Translations under genes and position numbers: made by a program
The notes under the pieces: generated by a model
The model's database searches: none
What the model was told of the DNA's origin: nothing
What the model saw: the letters and a program-made list of their open reading frames with translations, nothing else
Part shown: piece after piece, positions 1-8,707 of the stretch
How the letters are laid out: every line of letters begins with the position of its first letter
Position numbering within the stretch: position 1 is the first letter of the stretch
Assembly (NCBI GenBank): GCA_965215035.1
Contig: OZ244040.1
Coordinates: 3,348,001 to 3,412,000 of the forward strand
Direction: 5' to 3'
Source of the DNA: Azophilus sp965215035
GTDB taxonomy: Bacteria > Pseudomonadota > Gammaproteobacteria > Pseudomonadales > Azotimanducaceae
DNA: 64,000 nt

Positions 1-90
1 GAAGCAGGGTGTCGATGCAGGAAGTATTGAGCAAGATGGTCGTAGAAACCAGCGTGCCGGGAAAGCCGTCGGACAACCCCCGATTCGGCC

Positions 91-1263
91 CTACTTGGAC
101 AGGGCGTTCATGCCTTCCTCAACGCCGCGAATGGTGAGGGGGTACATGCGGTCGTCGACCAGCTTGCGCGTCAGCCCCACCGAGGTGGAATACTCCCAGG
201 TCTCCTGGGGCGTGGGGTTGATCCAGACGATGCGGTCATAGAGTTCGGTAAATCGGGCCATCCAGACCGCTCCCGGCTCTTCGTTCCAATGCTCGACACT
301 GCCTCCGGCGTGGGTGATCTCGTAGGGCGCCATGGTGGCGTCCCCCACGAAAACGATCTTGTAGTCGTGGGCGTACTTGTTGAGTATCTCCCAAGTCGGA
401 ATGCGTTCGGTCATGCGTCGGCGGTTGTCCTTCCACACGGATTCGTAGATGAAGTTGTGGAAGTAGAAGTTCTCCATGTGCCGGAACTCGGAGCGCGCCG
501 CCGAGAACAGTTCCTCGCTGACCTTGACGTGGGTGTCCATCGACCCGCCAATGTCCAGGAACAGCAGCACCTTGACGGTGTTCTTGCGCTCTGGACGCAT
601 CCTGATGTCGAGCAGGCCGCCGTTGTGCGCGGTGGAGCGAATGGTGCCGTCCATGTCCAGCTCCTCCTCCTTGCCGGTGCGCGCGAACTTGCGCAGCCGC
701 CGCAGCGCCAGCTTGATGTTGCGCGTGCCAAGCTCCACCGAGTCGTCGAGATTCCTGTATTGCCGCTGGTCCCACACCTTCCTGGCCTTCTTCTTTTTGC
801 CCTTGCCGAGCCCCCCCGGGCCGTCCCTGCCCGGCCGGTTCGGGTCGTCCCCCGCCTCGCCCTCGTCATCCCGCCGAGCCTGCTCGGCCGCCGCCCGTTC
901 GGCCTCCTCCCGGGCTTCGCGGAAGGCGTCAATCAGCTTCTCGAGGCCCCCCAGCGAGTTGATCTTCCTCAGTTCCTCCGGGGTCAGCGACTTCTCGAAT
1001 TCCCGGCGCAGCCATTCGTCGGGAATGAGCGACTCCAGCATACCGTGCAGATCCTCCAGCCCCTTGAAATAGGCGCCAAAGGCCCGGTCGAACTTGTCGT
1101 AGTTCTTCTCGTCCTTAACCAGGCAGGTGCGGGCCAGGAGATAGAATTGGTCTAGGTCGGCATAGACGATGCGGTGCTTCAGGGCGGCCAGCAGATCCAT
1201 GAGTTCCCTTATGGTGACGGGAACCTTGTACTTGCGCAGGGTGAGAAAGAGGTTAATCAGCAT
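91..1263 (-). CDS. VWA-domain (CoxE-like) protein
   Basis: This 390-residue protein begins MLINLFLTLRKYKVPVT, the usual opening of the CoxE-like von Willebrand factor A family. A basic, charged, probably flexible middle (about residues 115-165, with a KGKKKK run) precedes a VWA domain. The MIDAS metal-binding motif appears there as DIGGSMD (about residue 237). Such proteins usually work with a MoxR AAA ATPase in metal-centre insertion or complex assembly. A MoxR gene lies just upstream on the same strand (1574-2422), although about 310 bp of repeat-bearing DNA separates them. No signal peptide or membrane segment is visible, so it is probably cytoplasmic. The family call is secure; the client complex is unknown. 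Confidence 0.88.
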   Translation of the reverse strand: MLINLFLTLRKYKVPVTIRELMDLLAALKHRIVYADLDQFYLLARTCLVKDEKNYDKFDRAFGAYFKGLEDLHGMLESLIPDEWLRREFEKSLTPEELRKINSLGGLEKLIDAFREAREEAERAAAEQARRDDEGEAGDDPNRPGRDGPGGLGKGKKKKARKVWDQRQYRNLDDSVELGTRNIKLALRRLRKFARTGKEEELDMDGTIRSTAHNGGLLDIRMRPERKNTVKVLLFLDIGGSMDTHVKVSEELFSAARSEFRHMENFYFHNFIYESVWKDNRRRMTERIPTWEILNKYAHDYKIVFVGDATMAPYEITHAGGSVEHWNEEPGAVWMARFTELYDRIVWINPTPQETWEYSTSVGLTRKLVDDRMYPLTIRGVEEGMNALSK

Positions 1264-1305
1264 GTCGCTTAGCGGCGCTTACCTAGGCCCATGCGCGGTC
1301 GCCGC

Positions 1306-1486
1306 GCGGAATAGTGGCCCGCGTGCAACGGCCATGGGCAGACCCGTGACAACCGAAAGCACGACTATTCCCAAAATGCGGAGTAGTGGCCTGCAGGCAA
1401 CGGCCGTGGGCAGTCGCCTGGCGGTGACAGTCGATGGTTCCGAACCATCGGCGTAGTAGCGGCCCGCAAGCAACGGCCGCGGGCAG
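1306..1486. repeat. three imperfect 35-bp repeats spaced 72-73 bp
   Basis: Three copies of a GC-rich unit (GTAGTGGCC then GCAACGGCC then GGGCAG) start near 1306, 1378 and 1451. The variable DNA between them includes a palindrome CGATGGTTC/GAACCATCG at 1432-1450. The gap (1264-1573) between the VWA and MoxR genes holds no convincing gene. It may be a remnant repeat family or RNA-level structure. Confidence 0.6.
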
Positions 1487-1573
1487 GGTACTTTGCCCGG
1501 CACCGAGGGCCCTGGCCAACAGGGGGCGCAGCGGGCCCCCGTGCAACGCATGCTGTGCAGGCAGCGGCACCGG

Positions 1574-2422
1574 TCACCCCCTTGAATCCCTCCGATTCAT
1601 GAACGCCAGGCGTTCCAACAGGTGCACATCCTGCTCGTTTTTGACCAGGGCACCGTACAGCGGCGGAATCGCCTTGCTGGGGTCGCGGTTGGTCAGAATC
1701 TCGTCCGGAATGTCATCCGACAGCAGGAGCTTCAGCCAGTCGATGAGTTCCGAGGTGGAAGGCTTCTTCTTGAGGCCGGGCACCTTGCGGACATCGAAAA
1801 AGATCTCCATGGCCTCCTTGACCAGTTCTCCCTTGATCTCCGGGAAGTGCACCTCGATGATCTCGTGCATCGTCGCACGATCTGGAAAGTTGATGTAGTG
1901 GAAGAAACAGCGGCGCAGGAAGGCATCCGGCAGTTCCTTCTCGTTGTTGGAAGTGATAACCACGATGGGGCGCCGTTTCGCAACGACCGTCTCCGATAGC
2001 TCATAGACGAAGAACTCCATGCGGTCGAGTTCCTGCAGGAGGTCGTTGGGGAACTCGATGTCGGCCTTGTCGATCTCGTCGATGAGCAGCACCACGCGTT
2101 CCTCCGCTTCGAACGCTTCCCAGAGCTTGCCCTTCTTGATGTAGTTGCGTATGTCCCCTACCCGCTCGTCGCCGAGCTGGGAATCGCGCAGCCTAGATAC
2201 CGCATCGTATTCGTACAGGCCGTTGATGGCCTTGGTGCTCGACTTGATATGCCACTGAATCAGCCGCAGGCCAAGGGTCTTGGCAATTTCCTCGGCAAGC
2301 AGGGTCTTGCCCGTGCCCGGTTCGCCCTTCACCAGCAGGGGCCGCTCGAGCCGCACCGCCGCGTCCACGGCCATGCTCAACTCATCGGTGGAAATATAGG
2401 TATCGGTACTGTCGAAGATCAT
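1574..2422 (-). CDS. MoxR-family AAA+ ATPase
   Basis: This is a 282-residue MoxR-type AAA+ ATPase. It has Walker A GEPGTGKT near the N-terminus, Walker B LLIDEIDKAD, a sensor-1 segment ending VITSNN, and the arginine-finger region LRRCFFHYINFP. I chose the ATG at 2422 (MIFDSTDTYIS) because AGAGG lies six bases before it; an ATG at 2446 is also in frame. MoxR ATPases act as chaperones that remodel or load cofactors into target complexes, usually with a VWA partner. The VWA gene at 91-1263 is downstream on the same strand and is the likely partner. The client is not identifiable here. Confidence 0.92.
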   Translation of the reverse strand: MIFDSTDTYISTDELSMAVDAAVRLERPLLVKGEPGTGKTLLAEEIAKTLGLRLIQWHIKSSTKAINGLYEYDAVSRLRDSQLGDERVGDIRNYIKKGKLWEAFEAEERVVLLIDEIDKADIEFPNDLLQELDRMEFFVYELSETVVAKRRPIVVITSNNEKELPDAFLRRCFFHYINFPDRATMHEIIEVHFPEIKGELVKEAMEIFFDVRKVPGLKKKPSTSELIDWLKLLLSDDIPDEILTNRDPSKAIPPLYGALVKNEQDVHLLERLAFMNRRDSRG

Positions 2423-2867
2423 GCAAGGCCTCTTGGCGGTGTTCATGGAGCCAGCGCGGTCGGTCTTCCCCGGCTTTTCCGCGGGCACGCGAGATGCGGG
2501 GCCCTGGCTGCGCAAACCGCCTACTTTATAGGACGCCCGCGCGCCCAATCAAGCGCAGCGGCCCGCCGACAGTAACTCGGTTTGAATTCCGGCTGCGTCG
2601 AACCCCATGTGGGACGGCCTTGCCATGATCCACAAATTCAAACTGAGTATCCATGTTGTCAAAATGTATTTGTTGGTGGATTTCTACACAGCGTCTCGGC
2701 GGCGTTGGACGGGAGCCGGTCGATAAGCCACTGGCCGAGGTCGCCTGGGGCAGGCCGCGCCGCCGCCCTTTTCCGGTGTCCCCCTGCGGTCGCTCCGCTC
2801 CCTACGGACGCCACCACCCCGTTTGGGGTCGGTGGCGGGGTATTCAATGCTCATTTGGCGTCCAAGC
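2423..2867. other. intergenic region with a hairpin
   Basis: No supported gene lies in these 445 bp. The one clear structure is a stem at 2810-2836 (GCCACC plus ACCCC pairing with GGGGT plus GGTGGC around GTTT). It could terminate transcription, but no T-run follows on either strand. Confidence 0.4.
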
Positions 2868-3197
2868 TCACTTGCGCGCACCCCGGCGGCGGCGCAGATA
2901 GAAGTACGCGCTCACCAGCACGGTTACCGTGACGATGCCCACAACGAGCAGGCCCGCCGCCTGGGCCGGTTCGCCATCGCGCTGCAGCGCCGCCTCGAAC
3001 AGAACGACCACGAGCGCCGGCGCATAGTAGGAGTCGAACCCCGGAACCGGGGCCGGCAACAGCAGCACGACCATGGACAGGCAGCGCAGCCACGATTTCA
3101 GGAACCCGCTGCTAAGCGGACGGGTCAAAACATAGATGCCGAACAGCGTCACCAGCCCGGTGCCCACCGCCACCAGCCACGCCAGCGGCTCCGTCAC
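2868..3197 (-). CDS. small integral membrane protein, unknown function
   Basis: This 109-residue protein is not one I recognise. It shows about three hydrophobic segments (residues about 6-24, 32-60 and 72-95) and a basic tail ending RRRRGARK, consistent with a small inner-membrane protein with a cytoplasmic C-terminus. The GTG start at 3197 overlaps the stop of the RNase D gene as GTGA, which indicates translational coupling and decides the start. The open frame continues upstream, but that part reads as low-complexity arginine/proline shadow of rnd. The position suggests it belongs to the dnaX-ybaB-recR-rnd transcript. Confidence 0.65.
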   Translation of the reverse strand: MTEPLAWLVAVGTGLVTLFGIYVLTRPLSSGFLKSWLRCLSMVVLLLPAPVPGFDSYYAPALVVVLFEAALQRDGEPAQAAGLLVVGIVTVTVLVSAYFYLRRRRGARK

Positions 3198-4285
3198 CAA
3201 CACGCCTCCAATTCGGCCAGGAACGCATCGCCCAACAGGTTCCCGCGCCAGCCGAGGAAAGTCTCCGATGGCTCCCCGCTGGCACGATACCGGCGGATGC
3301 AGGCCTCCAGGTCGCGCTGGCGCGCCAGCAACTCCGGCGCCATACCCAGTTCTGCCGCCCGCCGGCGCCCCAGGTCGCGCAGGCGTTTGAGTACGCCGCG
3401 CTGTCCCTTGCCGAGCGGGCGCGACAAGGGAGGCTCCTCGGGCCGTTCGCGGCCTTCCCCGTGCGCCCGAACCAGATCTTCTCCAAAGCGGCGGGCGACG
3501 GATGGCGGCACGGTGCACCGAATCTCCGCCAGGTCAACGACGGGGCGTTTGGCGAACTCCAGCAGGTGCTCGTCCCAAACGATGCGGTTGCGCGGTACAT
3601 CGTCGGCCATGGCACGGCGCTCGCGCCATTCGCACAGCGATTTGAGCACGGCGAGTTGGCCACCATCGAGCCTCCAGGCGTTCCGGACCCCGGCAAAGTA
3701 GGAAGCCGGTTCCTTGGGCGTGTAGCGTCCACGCTGGCGCATGTCTTCGACAAACCAGTCCCAACGGCCCGCCGCCCGGAGTTTGGCCTCAAGCACGGTG
3801 TGCAACTCGAGCAGATGGGCGACATCTTCCCGGGCATAGCGGCATTGGGCGTCGGACAACGGGCGCTTCAGCCAGTTCGAGCGGGTATGCTGCTTGGGCA
3901 GCGTCACACCGAGCAGCGTCTCAACCAAGCTCGCGTAACTGGCACCGAAATTCTCCGACAGGAAGGCATACGCAAGCTGGGTGTCGAACAACTGTTCCGG
4001 GCGCATATCCAGGTGCCGATGGAAGAGTTCCAGATCTTCGGAGCAGGCGTGCAGCACCTTGACTGTGCCGCGGTCGGCGAGCACCTCGACGAGGGGGCGC
4101 CAGTCGTCGATGGCCAGCGGATCGAGCAACCAAATTCCAGAGGCCGCCGCCAACTGATATAGGCCGGGAATGGGGAAAAAGGTATTGGTGCGCTGAAACT
4201 CGGTGTCCAGGCCAATGGCCCCCCGCCAGCGCGTTGCGGCCTGGGCAAGCCCCCGGTCGGTGGCCACCCAGGTACAGCCGTCCAC
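3194..4285 (-). CDS. rnd: ribonuclease D
   Basis: This is a 3'-5' exoribonuclease of the DEDDy family that trims tRNA 3' ends and other stable RNAs. The motifs are in order: GLDTEF (first D and E), HACSEDLELF (second D), and YAREDVAHLLELH (Y and last D), followed by an HRDC-like C-terminal half. I chose the GTG at 4285, five bases after the recR stop, giving 363 residues, close to the family size. The longer in-frame ATG would overlap recR by over 100 bp and adds a non-conserved N-terminus. It sits between recR and the small membrane gene, in the same orientation and nearly contiguous. Confidence 0.92.
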   Translation of the reverse strand: MDGCTWVATDRGLAQAATRWRGAIGLDTEFQRTNTFFPIPGLYQLAAASGIWLLDPLAIDDWRPLVEVLADRGTVKVLHACSEDLELFHRHLDMRPEQLFDTQLAYAFLSENFGASYASLVETLLGVTLPKQHTRSNWLKRPLSDAQCRYAREDVAHLLELHTVLEAKLRAAGRWDWFVEDMRQRGRYTPKEPASYFAGVRNAWRLDGGQLAVLKSLCEWRERRAMADDVPRNRIVWDEHLLEFAKRPVVDLAEIRCTVPPSVARRFGEDLVRAHGEGRERPEEPPLSRPLGKGQRGVLKRLRDLGRRRAAELGMAPELLARQRDLEACIRRYRASGEPSETFLGWRGNLLGDAFLAELEACW

Positions 4286-4289
4286 CCGC

Positions 4290-4886
4290 TCAGCCGAGAT
4301 GGCGGCGGCCCTGCAGGGCGTGGACGATGGTGCCTCCATCCGCATACTCCAGTTCGCCGCCAATGGGTACGCCGTGGGCAATGCGGGTGATGTCGGCAAC
4401 CTCATCTTCCAGCAGGCCGGCGATGTAGTGCGCCGTGGCCTCGCCTTCCACGGTGGGGTTGGTCGCCAGAATCACCTCCTGGACATCCAGTGCCCGCACC
4501 CGCGCCGCGAGCCGATCGAGGGCCAGGTCTTCGGGACCGACGCCGTCGATGGGCGACAGACGGCCGTTCAGTACGAAATACCGGCCGCGGAAACCGCCCG
4601 CCTGTTCGATGGCCAGGATGTCCGCCGGCGATTCCACCACGCACAGCACCCCATCGTCCCGGTCCGCATCGGCGCACAGGCGGCACTGCCCGGCCTCGGT
4701 GAGCGTATGGCAGTCCCGGCAATGCACCACCTTCTCCACCGAGTCGGTCAGCGCCCGCGCCAGCCGCATGCCCCCTTCCCGGTTGCGTTGCAGTACATCG
4801 AGCGCCATGCGCTGGGCACTCTTTGGCCCGATGCCCGGCAGCACCTGGAAGGCGGCGATCAGCCCGTCAATGAGGGGACTCATCAC
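4290..4886 (-). CDS. recR: recombination mediator RecR
   Basis: RecR works with RecF and RecO to load RecA at single-strand gaps. The 198-residue protein has the N-terminal helix-hairpin-helix (VLPGIGPKSAQRMA), a four-cysteine zinc site (CRDC and CRLC) and a Toprim domain (LCVVESPADILAIE). Length and motif order are normal. It follows ybaB by two bases in the conserved dnaX-ybaB-recR order, so the three genes are almost certainly cotranscribed. Confidence 0.97.
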   Translation of the reverse strand: MMSPLIDGLIAAFQVLPGIGPKSAQRMALDVLQRNREGGMRLARALTDSVEKVVHCRDCHTLTEAGQCRLCADADRDDGVLCVVESPADILAIEQAGGFRGRYFVLNGRLSPIDGVGPEDLALDRLAARVRALDVQEVILATNPTVEGEATAHYIAGLLEDEVADITRIAHGVPIGGELEYADGGTIVHALQGRRHLG

Positions 4887-4888
4887 GA

Positions 4889-5212
4889 TCAGAAGGGCAT
4901 TTTGTCCAGCGGCAGACCAAATCTGCCGGCCAGCCCAGACATCTTCTCCGTTTTCGCGGCATCGACCCGGCGCGCGCCATCGTTGAAGGCGGCGGCAACC
5001 AGATCTTCGAGCACCTCGCTGCCCTCGTCGAGCAGCGCCGGATCAATAGTCACCCGCCTGACTTCGTGGGCACCGTTCAGCACCACCTTGACGAGGCCAG
5101 CGCCGCTCTCTCCGGTGACTTCCAAGGCGGCAAGCTCCGACTGTAGCGCCTCGATCTTCTGCTGCACCTGCCGCGCCTGCTGAAACAGGTCGCCAAGGCC
5201 CTTGGTACTCAT
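4889..5212 (-). CDS. ybaB: YbaB/EbfC nucleoid-associated protein
   Basis: This 107-residue protein matches the YbaB/EbfC family: an N-terminal helix rich in Q and E (FQQARQVQQKIEALQSELAAL) followed by a strand region around VLNGAHEVRRVTIDPALL. Family members dimerise and bind DNA as small nucleoid proteins. The start ATG overlaps the dnaX stop by 4 bp, and recR follows two bases after its stop, the classic operon order. Confidence 0.95.
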   Translation of the reverse strand: MSTKGLGDLFQQARQVQQKIEALQSELAALEVTGESGAGLVKVVLNGAHEVRRVTIDPALLDEGSEVLEDLVAAAFNDGARRVDAAKTEKMSGLAGRFGLPLDKMPF

Positions 5213-7074
5213 ACGCTGACCCCGGGCTTATCGGACCTATTCGTATCTAACGGCCGCACCTGTTCAAGGCGGCCATCGAAGGTGCCGATGAGCGCCTGCA
5301 CCCTGGCATTCCCCTCCAGTTGCCGCTGCGCCGCCGCCTGCCGCTCATCGGCCAAGCGCATCTTGCGTGCCGCGGGCGTCTCCGCCGCCAGCTCGCCGAT
5401 ATCGATAACAAGACGAACCGGCGCACCGCCCAGGCTGGCCAAAGCCCGCTCCAAGCCACCGCCGTCGCTGCCATTCAAGAGCGATTCGTGCCGGCGATCA
5501 AGCACTAGGCGATAGCGGTCGTTGCCGCGCTCCACGAGCTGCGAATTCTCCGCGATCATGCGGTCGATGCCCTTAAGGCCGAGCCGCTCGACCAGTTCGT
5601 ACCATTCCCGGCACAGGCCATCGTCGACGGTATTGGCGGGCGCCGCCTCGTCATTCGCCCGCACGGTTGCGGCCGGCTGCGGCACCGCCCGATTATGCGA
5701 CGGCGCGGTTGCGCCCTGCTGCACCGCTACCTTACCACCCGACGGCGCGGTTGCGTCCCGCTGCACCGCCACCTTGCCACCTGACGGCCCGGTTACGTCC
5801 TGCTGCACCGCTACCTTGCCACCCGACGGCGTGGTTGCGTCCCGCTGCACCGCCACCTTGCCACCTGACGGCGTGGTTGCGTCCTGCTCCACCGCCGCCT
5901 TGCTACCCGGTGGCGCGGTTGCGCCCTGGTCGCCCGGCCCGGCACCGCCAATGTCGGGCGGAGCGGCCCCGGCCCGACTCGATTCCGGTTGCCCGGCCAC
6001 GGCCGCCGGAACCCTGGCGGCGGATGCCGCATCCGGTGCGAACGCCAACATGCGCAGTAGCGTCATCTCGAAGCCGGTCTTGGGATCGGGGCCGATGTGC
6101 AGGTCGCGATAGCCGATCAATGCGATTTGGTAGTACAGGTGCACGGCTTCCGGGCTGAAGCTATCCGCTGCGGTTTCGCCGAGCGCCTGCCCCACCGCCA
6201 TGCCGTGCAAGGCCTCGAGCACATCGGCGAGCACCGAGCCGAAATCAACCGCCTTGTCCGCAAGCGCGGCGCTCAACGTCAGTACCCGCCCCGGGTCGCC
6301 GCTGGCGAGCGCCGCCATGACCGCACCAGTCTCGTCCCGCCCCGCGGCACCAACCATGGCGGCCACATCGGCCGCGGTGAGTGCGCCCCGGCTGTAGGCA
6401 ATAGCCTGGTCGGTAATCGACAGGGCATCGCGCATGCTGCCCCGCGCCGACTTGGCGATGATGCGCGGGGCTTCCGGCTCGAACTCCACGCCCTCCGCGG
6501 TCAGCACCTCGCCGATGTAGCGGGCGATTTCGTCGCGGCCGATATTCTTCAACTGGAATTGTAGGCAGCGCGACAGCACGGTAACCGGCACTTTCTTGGC
6601 ATCTGTGGTGGCCAGCAGGAACTTGACGTGCTCCGGCGGCTCTTCCAGCGTTTTCAGAAAGGCATTGAAGCTCGATGCGGACAGCATGTGCACCTCGTCG
6701 ATGAGGTAGACCTTGTAGCGTCCGCGCGACGGCACATACTGGGCGTTGTCGAGCAGTTCCCGGGTATCGTCGACCCGGGTGCGCGACGCGGCATCCACCT
6801 CCACCAGGTCGATGAAGCGGTTCTCCTCCACCTCGCGGCAGATCGAGCAGGTACCGCAGGGCGACGAGGAAACACCGACCTCGCAGTTCAGGCTCTTGGC
6901 CAGAATGCGGGCGATGGTGGTCTTGCCGACGCCCCTGGTGCCGGTGAACAGATAGGCATGGTGTACGCGCCCGGAGTCGAGGCCATTGCGCAGCGCCCGG
7001 ACCACATGATCCTGGCCGACCAGGCCATCGAAATCCTTGGGACGTAGCCTTCTGGCTAGCACTTGGTAGCTCAT
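5209..7074 (-). CDS. dnaX: DNA polymerase III subunit gamma/tau
   Basis: This is the clamp-loader ATPase subunit of DNA polymerase III. It has Walker A GTRGVGKT (residues 45-52), a zinc-binding group (C-x8-C-x2-C-x2-C after the first Walker helix), DEVH Walker B, sensor TTDAKKVPVTVLSRC, and a C-terminal domain from about residue 495 (CREWYELVERLGLKG). I set the start at MSYQVLARRLRP (7074) to match the family; an ATG at 7095 is also in frame. The linker between the ATPase and C-terminal regions contains an unusual 14-residue tandem repeat (5699-5924). I saw no clear A-rich slippery site for a short gamma form. It heads the dnaX-ybaB-recR-rnd cluster. Confidence 0.96.
   Translation of the reverse strand: MSYQVLARRLRPKDFDGLVGQDHVVRALRNGLDSGRVHHAYLFTGTRGVGKTTIARILAKSLNCEVGVSSSPCGTCSICREVEENRFIDLVEVDAASRTRVDDTRELLDNAQYVPSRGRYKVYLIDEVHMLSASSFNAFLKTLEEPPEHVKFLLATTDAKKVPVTVLSRCLQFQLKNIGRDEIARYIGEVLTAEGVEFEPEAPRIIAKSARGSMRDALSITDQAIAYSRGALTAADVAAMVGAAGRDETGAVMAALASGDPGRVLTLSAALADKAVDFGSVLADVLEALHGMAVGQALGETAADSFSPEAVHLYYQIALIGYRDLHIGPDPKTGFEMTLLRMLAFAPDAASAARVPAAVAGQPESSRAGAAPPDIGGAGPGDQGATAPPGSKAAVEQDATTPSGGKVAVQRDATTPSGGKVAVQQDVTGPSGGKVAVQRDATAPSGGKVAVQQGATAPSHNRAVPQPAATVRANDEAAPANTVDDGLCREWYELVERLGLKGIDRMIAENSQLVERGNDRYRLVLDRRHESLLNGSDGGGLERALASLGGAPVRLVIDIGELAAETPAARKMRLADERQAAAQRQLEGNARVQALIGTFDGRLEQVRPLDTNRSDKPGVSV
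5699..5924 (-). repeat. in-frame 42-bp tandem repeat in the dnaX linker
   Basis: Units start at 5699, 5741, 5783, 5825, 5867 and 5909, exactly 42 bp apart, the last one partial. Each encodes a 14-residue unit of the form D-A-T-x-P-S-G-G-K-V-A-V-Q-(R/Q). Because 42 is a multiple of three, copy number can change without breaking the frame. Confidence 0.9.
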
Positions 7075-7353
7075 CGGCGCTATTCTAGTATTCATGCCGT
7101 CAACAGGGCACCCCTTGTAGCAGCAATTCTCATCGTAGCGTTGTCCGAAACACTCGATATTGGCGGCGGGTCACCCCCACCATGAAACAAACCCGAGTGA
7201 CGGTTCACCGCATGGCACAGATTCCCGTTGCCCTTGCGGAACCGGCAGGCGATTGGTAGCTGCGCTGTTGCCTAGGCGTTGGCGCTCCGGCATCCCCGAG
7301 GCGGAGCTTGCGCGGGCCTACCGGGGGAACCGCCGGCTCAGGCCCCTCTTGAA

Positions 7354-8064
7354 GTGAGCTTGCTCGCCGAGCGGCTAATCATCGGCCATCGCGGCGCTGC
7401 GGGGCTCGTGCCGGAGAATACCCTCCCCAGCTTCATCGCCGCCTGCGAACTGGGCGTGGCTGCCGTGGAACTCGACGTTCACTACCTGCATGGCCACCTA
7501 GTCGTCATCCACGACGATACGCTCAACCGAACCACCTCCGGAGACGGCCCGCTCGCCAGCCTGGACCTCGCGGGGCTGCGCGCGCTCGATGCGGGCGGCG
7601 GGTACCCCATTCCGTTTCTTGCGGAGGTTTTCGAGGCGCTGCCCCCGGATGTGGGCATCAACGTGGAACTCAAAGGGGCGGGTACGGCGGAACCACTCTG
7701 GGCGTTTCTGCGGGAAGGCGGCCGGCGGCAACGGGATGTGCTGGTTTCGTCCTTCAACCTCGACGAGTTGCGCCGCTTCGCGGAACTCGCCCGGGGAGGG
7801 GTGAAGGTCGCGCCCCTAGTGCGGCATTGGAGCGACCGGGTCGCCGCCATCGCGGCGCAACTCGGTGCCTGGTCCGTGAACCTGAACACGCCCCTGGCGT
7901 CGTTGCAGCGTATCGGCCAAATTCACGGCTGGGGGTGTCGGGTGTTGGTCTTTACGGTGAGCGATGCCCGTGTTGCACAACGGCTGTTCGCGTGGGGAGC
8001 GGACGGGATAATCACCGGCTTTCCCGACCGGATGATCGGTTCTGTGGCCCCGCGCCGGGCGTAG
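7354..8064 (+). CDS. glycerophosphodiester phosphodiesterase
   Basis: This is a GDPD-family enzyme that hydrolyses glycerophosphodiesters to glycerol 3-phosphate and an alcohol. The TIM-barrel signature is clear: IIGHRGAAGLVPENTLPSF (first catalytic His and Glu-Asn), VELDVHYLHGHLVVIHDD (metal ligands and second His), NVELKG and a C-terminal GADGIITGFPD. I chose the GTG at 7354 (VSLLAERLIIGHRG), giving 236 residues; upstream in-frame codons look non-conserved. There is no signal peptide, so it is a cytoplasmic UgpQ-like form. Its 3' end overlaps the convergent gene at 8012-8287 by 53 bp. Confidence 0.9.
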   Translation: MSLLAERLIIGHRGAAGLVPENTLPSFIAACELGVAAVELDVHYLHGHLVVIHDDTLNRTTSGDGPLASLDLAGLRALDAGGGYPIPFLAEVFEALPPDVGINVELKGAGTAEPLWAFLREGGRRQRDVLVSSFNLDELRRFAELARGGVKVAPLVRHWSDRVAAIAAQLGAWSVNLNTPLASLQRIGQIHGWGCRVLVFTVSDARVAQRLFAWGADGIITGFPDRMIGSVAPRRA

Positions 8065-8287
8065 TCTCGCGCTCCAGGCCGGCGATTTCCTCGGCAAGGC
8101 GGTATTTGCCGTCAGTCACGATCTTCTCCAGCACCTCGATACGCGACCTAAGGCCATCGAGTTCCCCGCGCAATTCATCGTCAACCTTGATGGCTTGCGT
8201 GCGGTTACGGCCGTGGGCGTACTTTCCGACCACCCCTGCGGTGCAGGAGATAAGCACAATGAGCACCACCATTGTGAACACATCCAT
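8012..8287 (-). CDS. PspB-like small membrane protein with coiled coil
   Basis: This 91-residue protein has one N-terminal membrane segment (FTMVVLIVLISCTAGVV) and then a coiled-coil stretch (DELRGELDGLRSRIEVLEKIV). The layout resembles PspB, and the segment RIEVLEKIVTDGKYRLAEEI resembles the tail of the PspC at 8708-9505 (RRMESHVTSGQYELQKEL). It lies at the 3' end of the psp locus on the same strand, so it is probably an accessory envelope-stress protein. Its function is inferred from layout and context only. The last 53 bp overlap the convergent glycerophosphodiesterase gene. Confidence 0.7.
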   Translation of the reverse strand: MDVFTMVVLIVLISCTAGVVGKYAHGRNRTQAIKVDDELRGELDGLRSRIEVLEKIVTDGKYRLAEEIAGLERETTPGAGPQNRSSGRESR

Positions 8288-8349
8288 TGCTGCTCCTTAC
8301 TTCTTCCGTGAAAAAAAGCGAATTGTGTAGCAAACGCACAGTCGCCGCG

Positions 8350-8523
8350 CTATCGCAGCTTTCGATCCAGGTGCCACCGCACTTCAATCTCGGCCTTCGC
8401 GGGCTCCCGGTTCTCACTCTTGATCCTGCCCCTGGGGGCAAGGAGTACGGTTCTTAGCCCGGCCTCGAAATCATCCTCCGTGACTTCCTTGCGTTCCGTC
8501 TTGTCGAACTGGTTGCGGTTCAT
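8350..8523 (-). CDS. 57-residue hypothetical protein
   Basis: A short open frame from ATG at 8523 to TAG at 8350 encodes a charged, soluble 57-residue protein starting MNRNQFDKTERKEV and ending DRKLR. It lies in the psp cluster between pspC and the PspB-like gene, on the same strand. I do not recognise it. Codon use looks like that of the neighbours, and no competing frame covers it, so it is a plausible small gene. It may also be chance, as it has no known domain. Confidence 0.45.
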   Translation of the reverse strand: MNRNQFDKTERKEVTEDDFEAGLRTVLLAPRGRIKSENREPAKAEIEVRWHLDRKLR

Positions 8524-8707
8524 GCCTGAGTTTCTCCGATCACGTTCAGAAAGTGCTCCTCAAAGTTCGCTATGGGCCGCAATTGGGCGGGCCGCTTGGT
8601 GAGCTTGTGGGTGGCGGAGGAATTTGTGCATCTTGCTACACAATTCCCCAGAAAAACCTCTTCCCTGGGTGACCGGTACCCCGGCCGCCGCAAGACGCAT
8701 GGATTAC

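Noticed and set aside
3..137. Short open frame at the left edge (MQEVLSKMVVETSV...)
   Set aside because: It runs into the end of the VWA gene, has no family I recognise and could be chance; too little sequence to support it.
2868..3518. 216-codon version of the small membrane gene
   Set aside because: The first about 107 codons overlap rnd and are low-complexity; the GTGA overlap at 3197 marks the true start.
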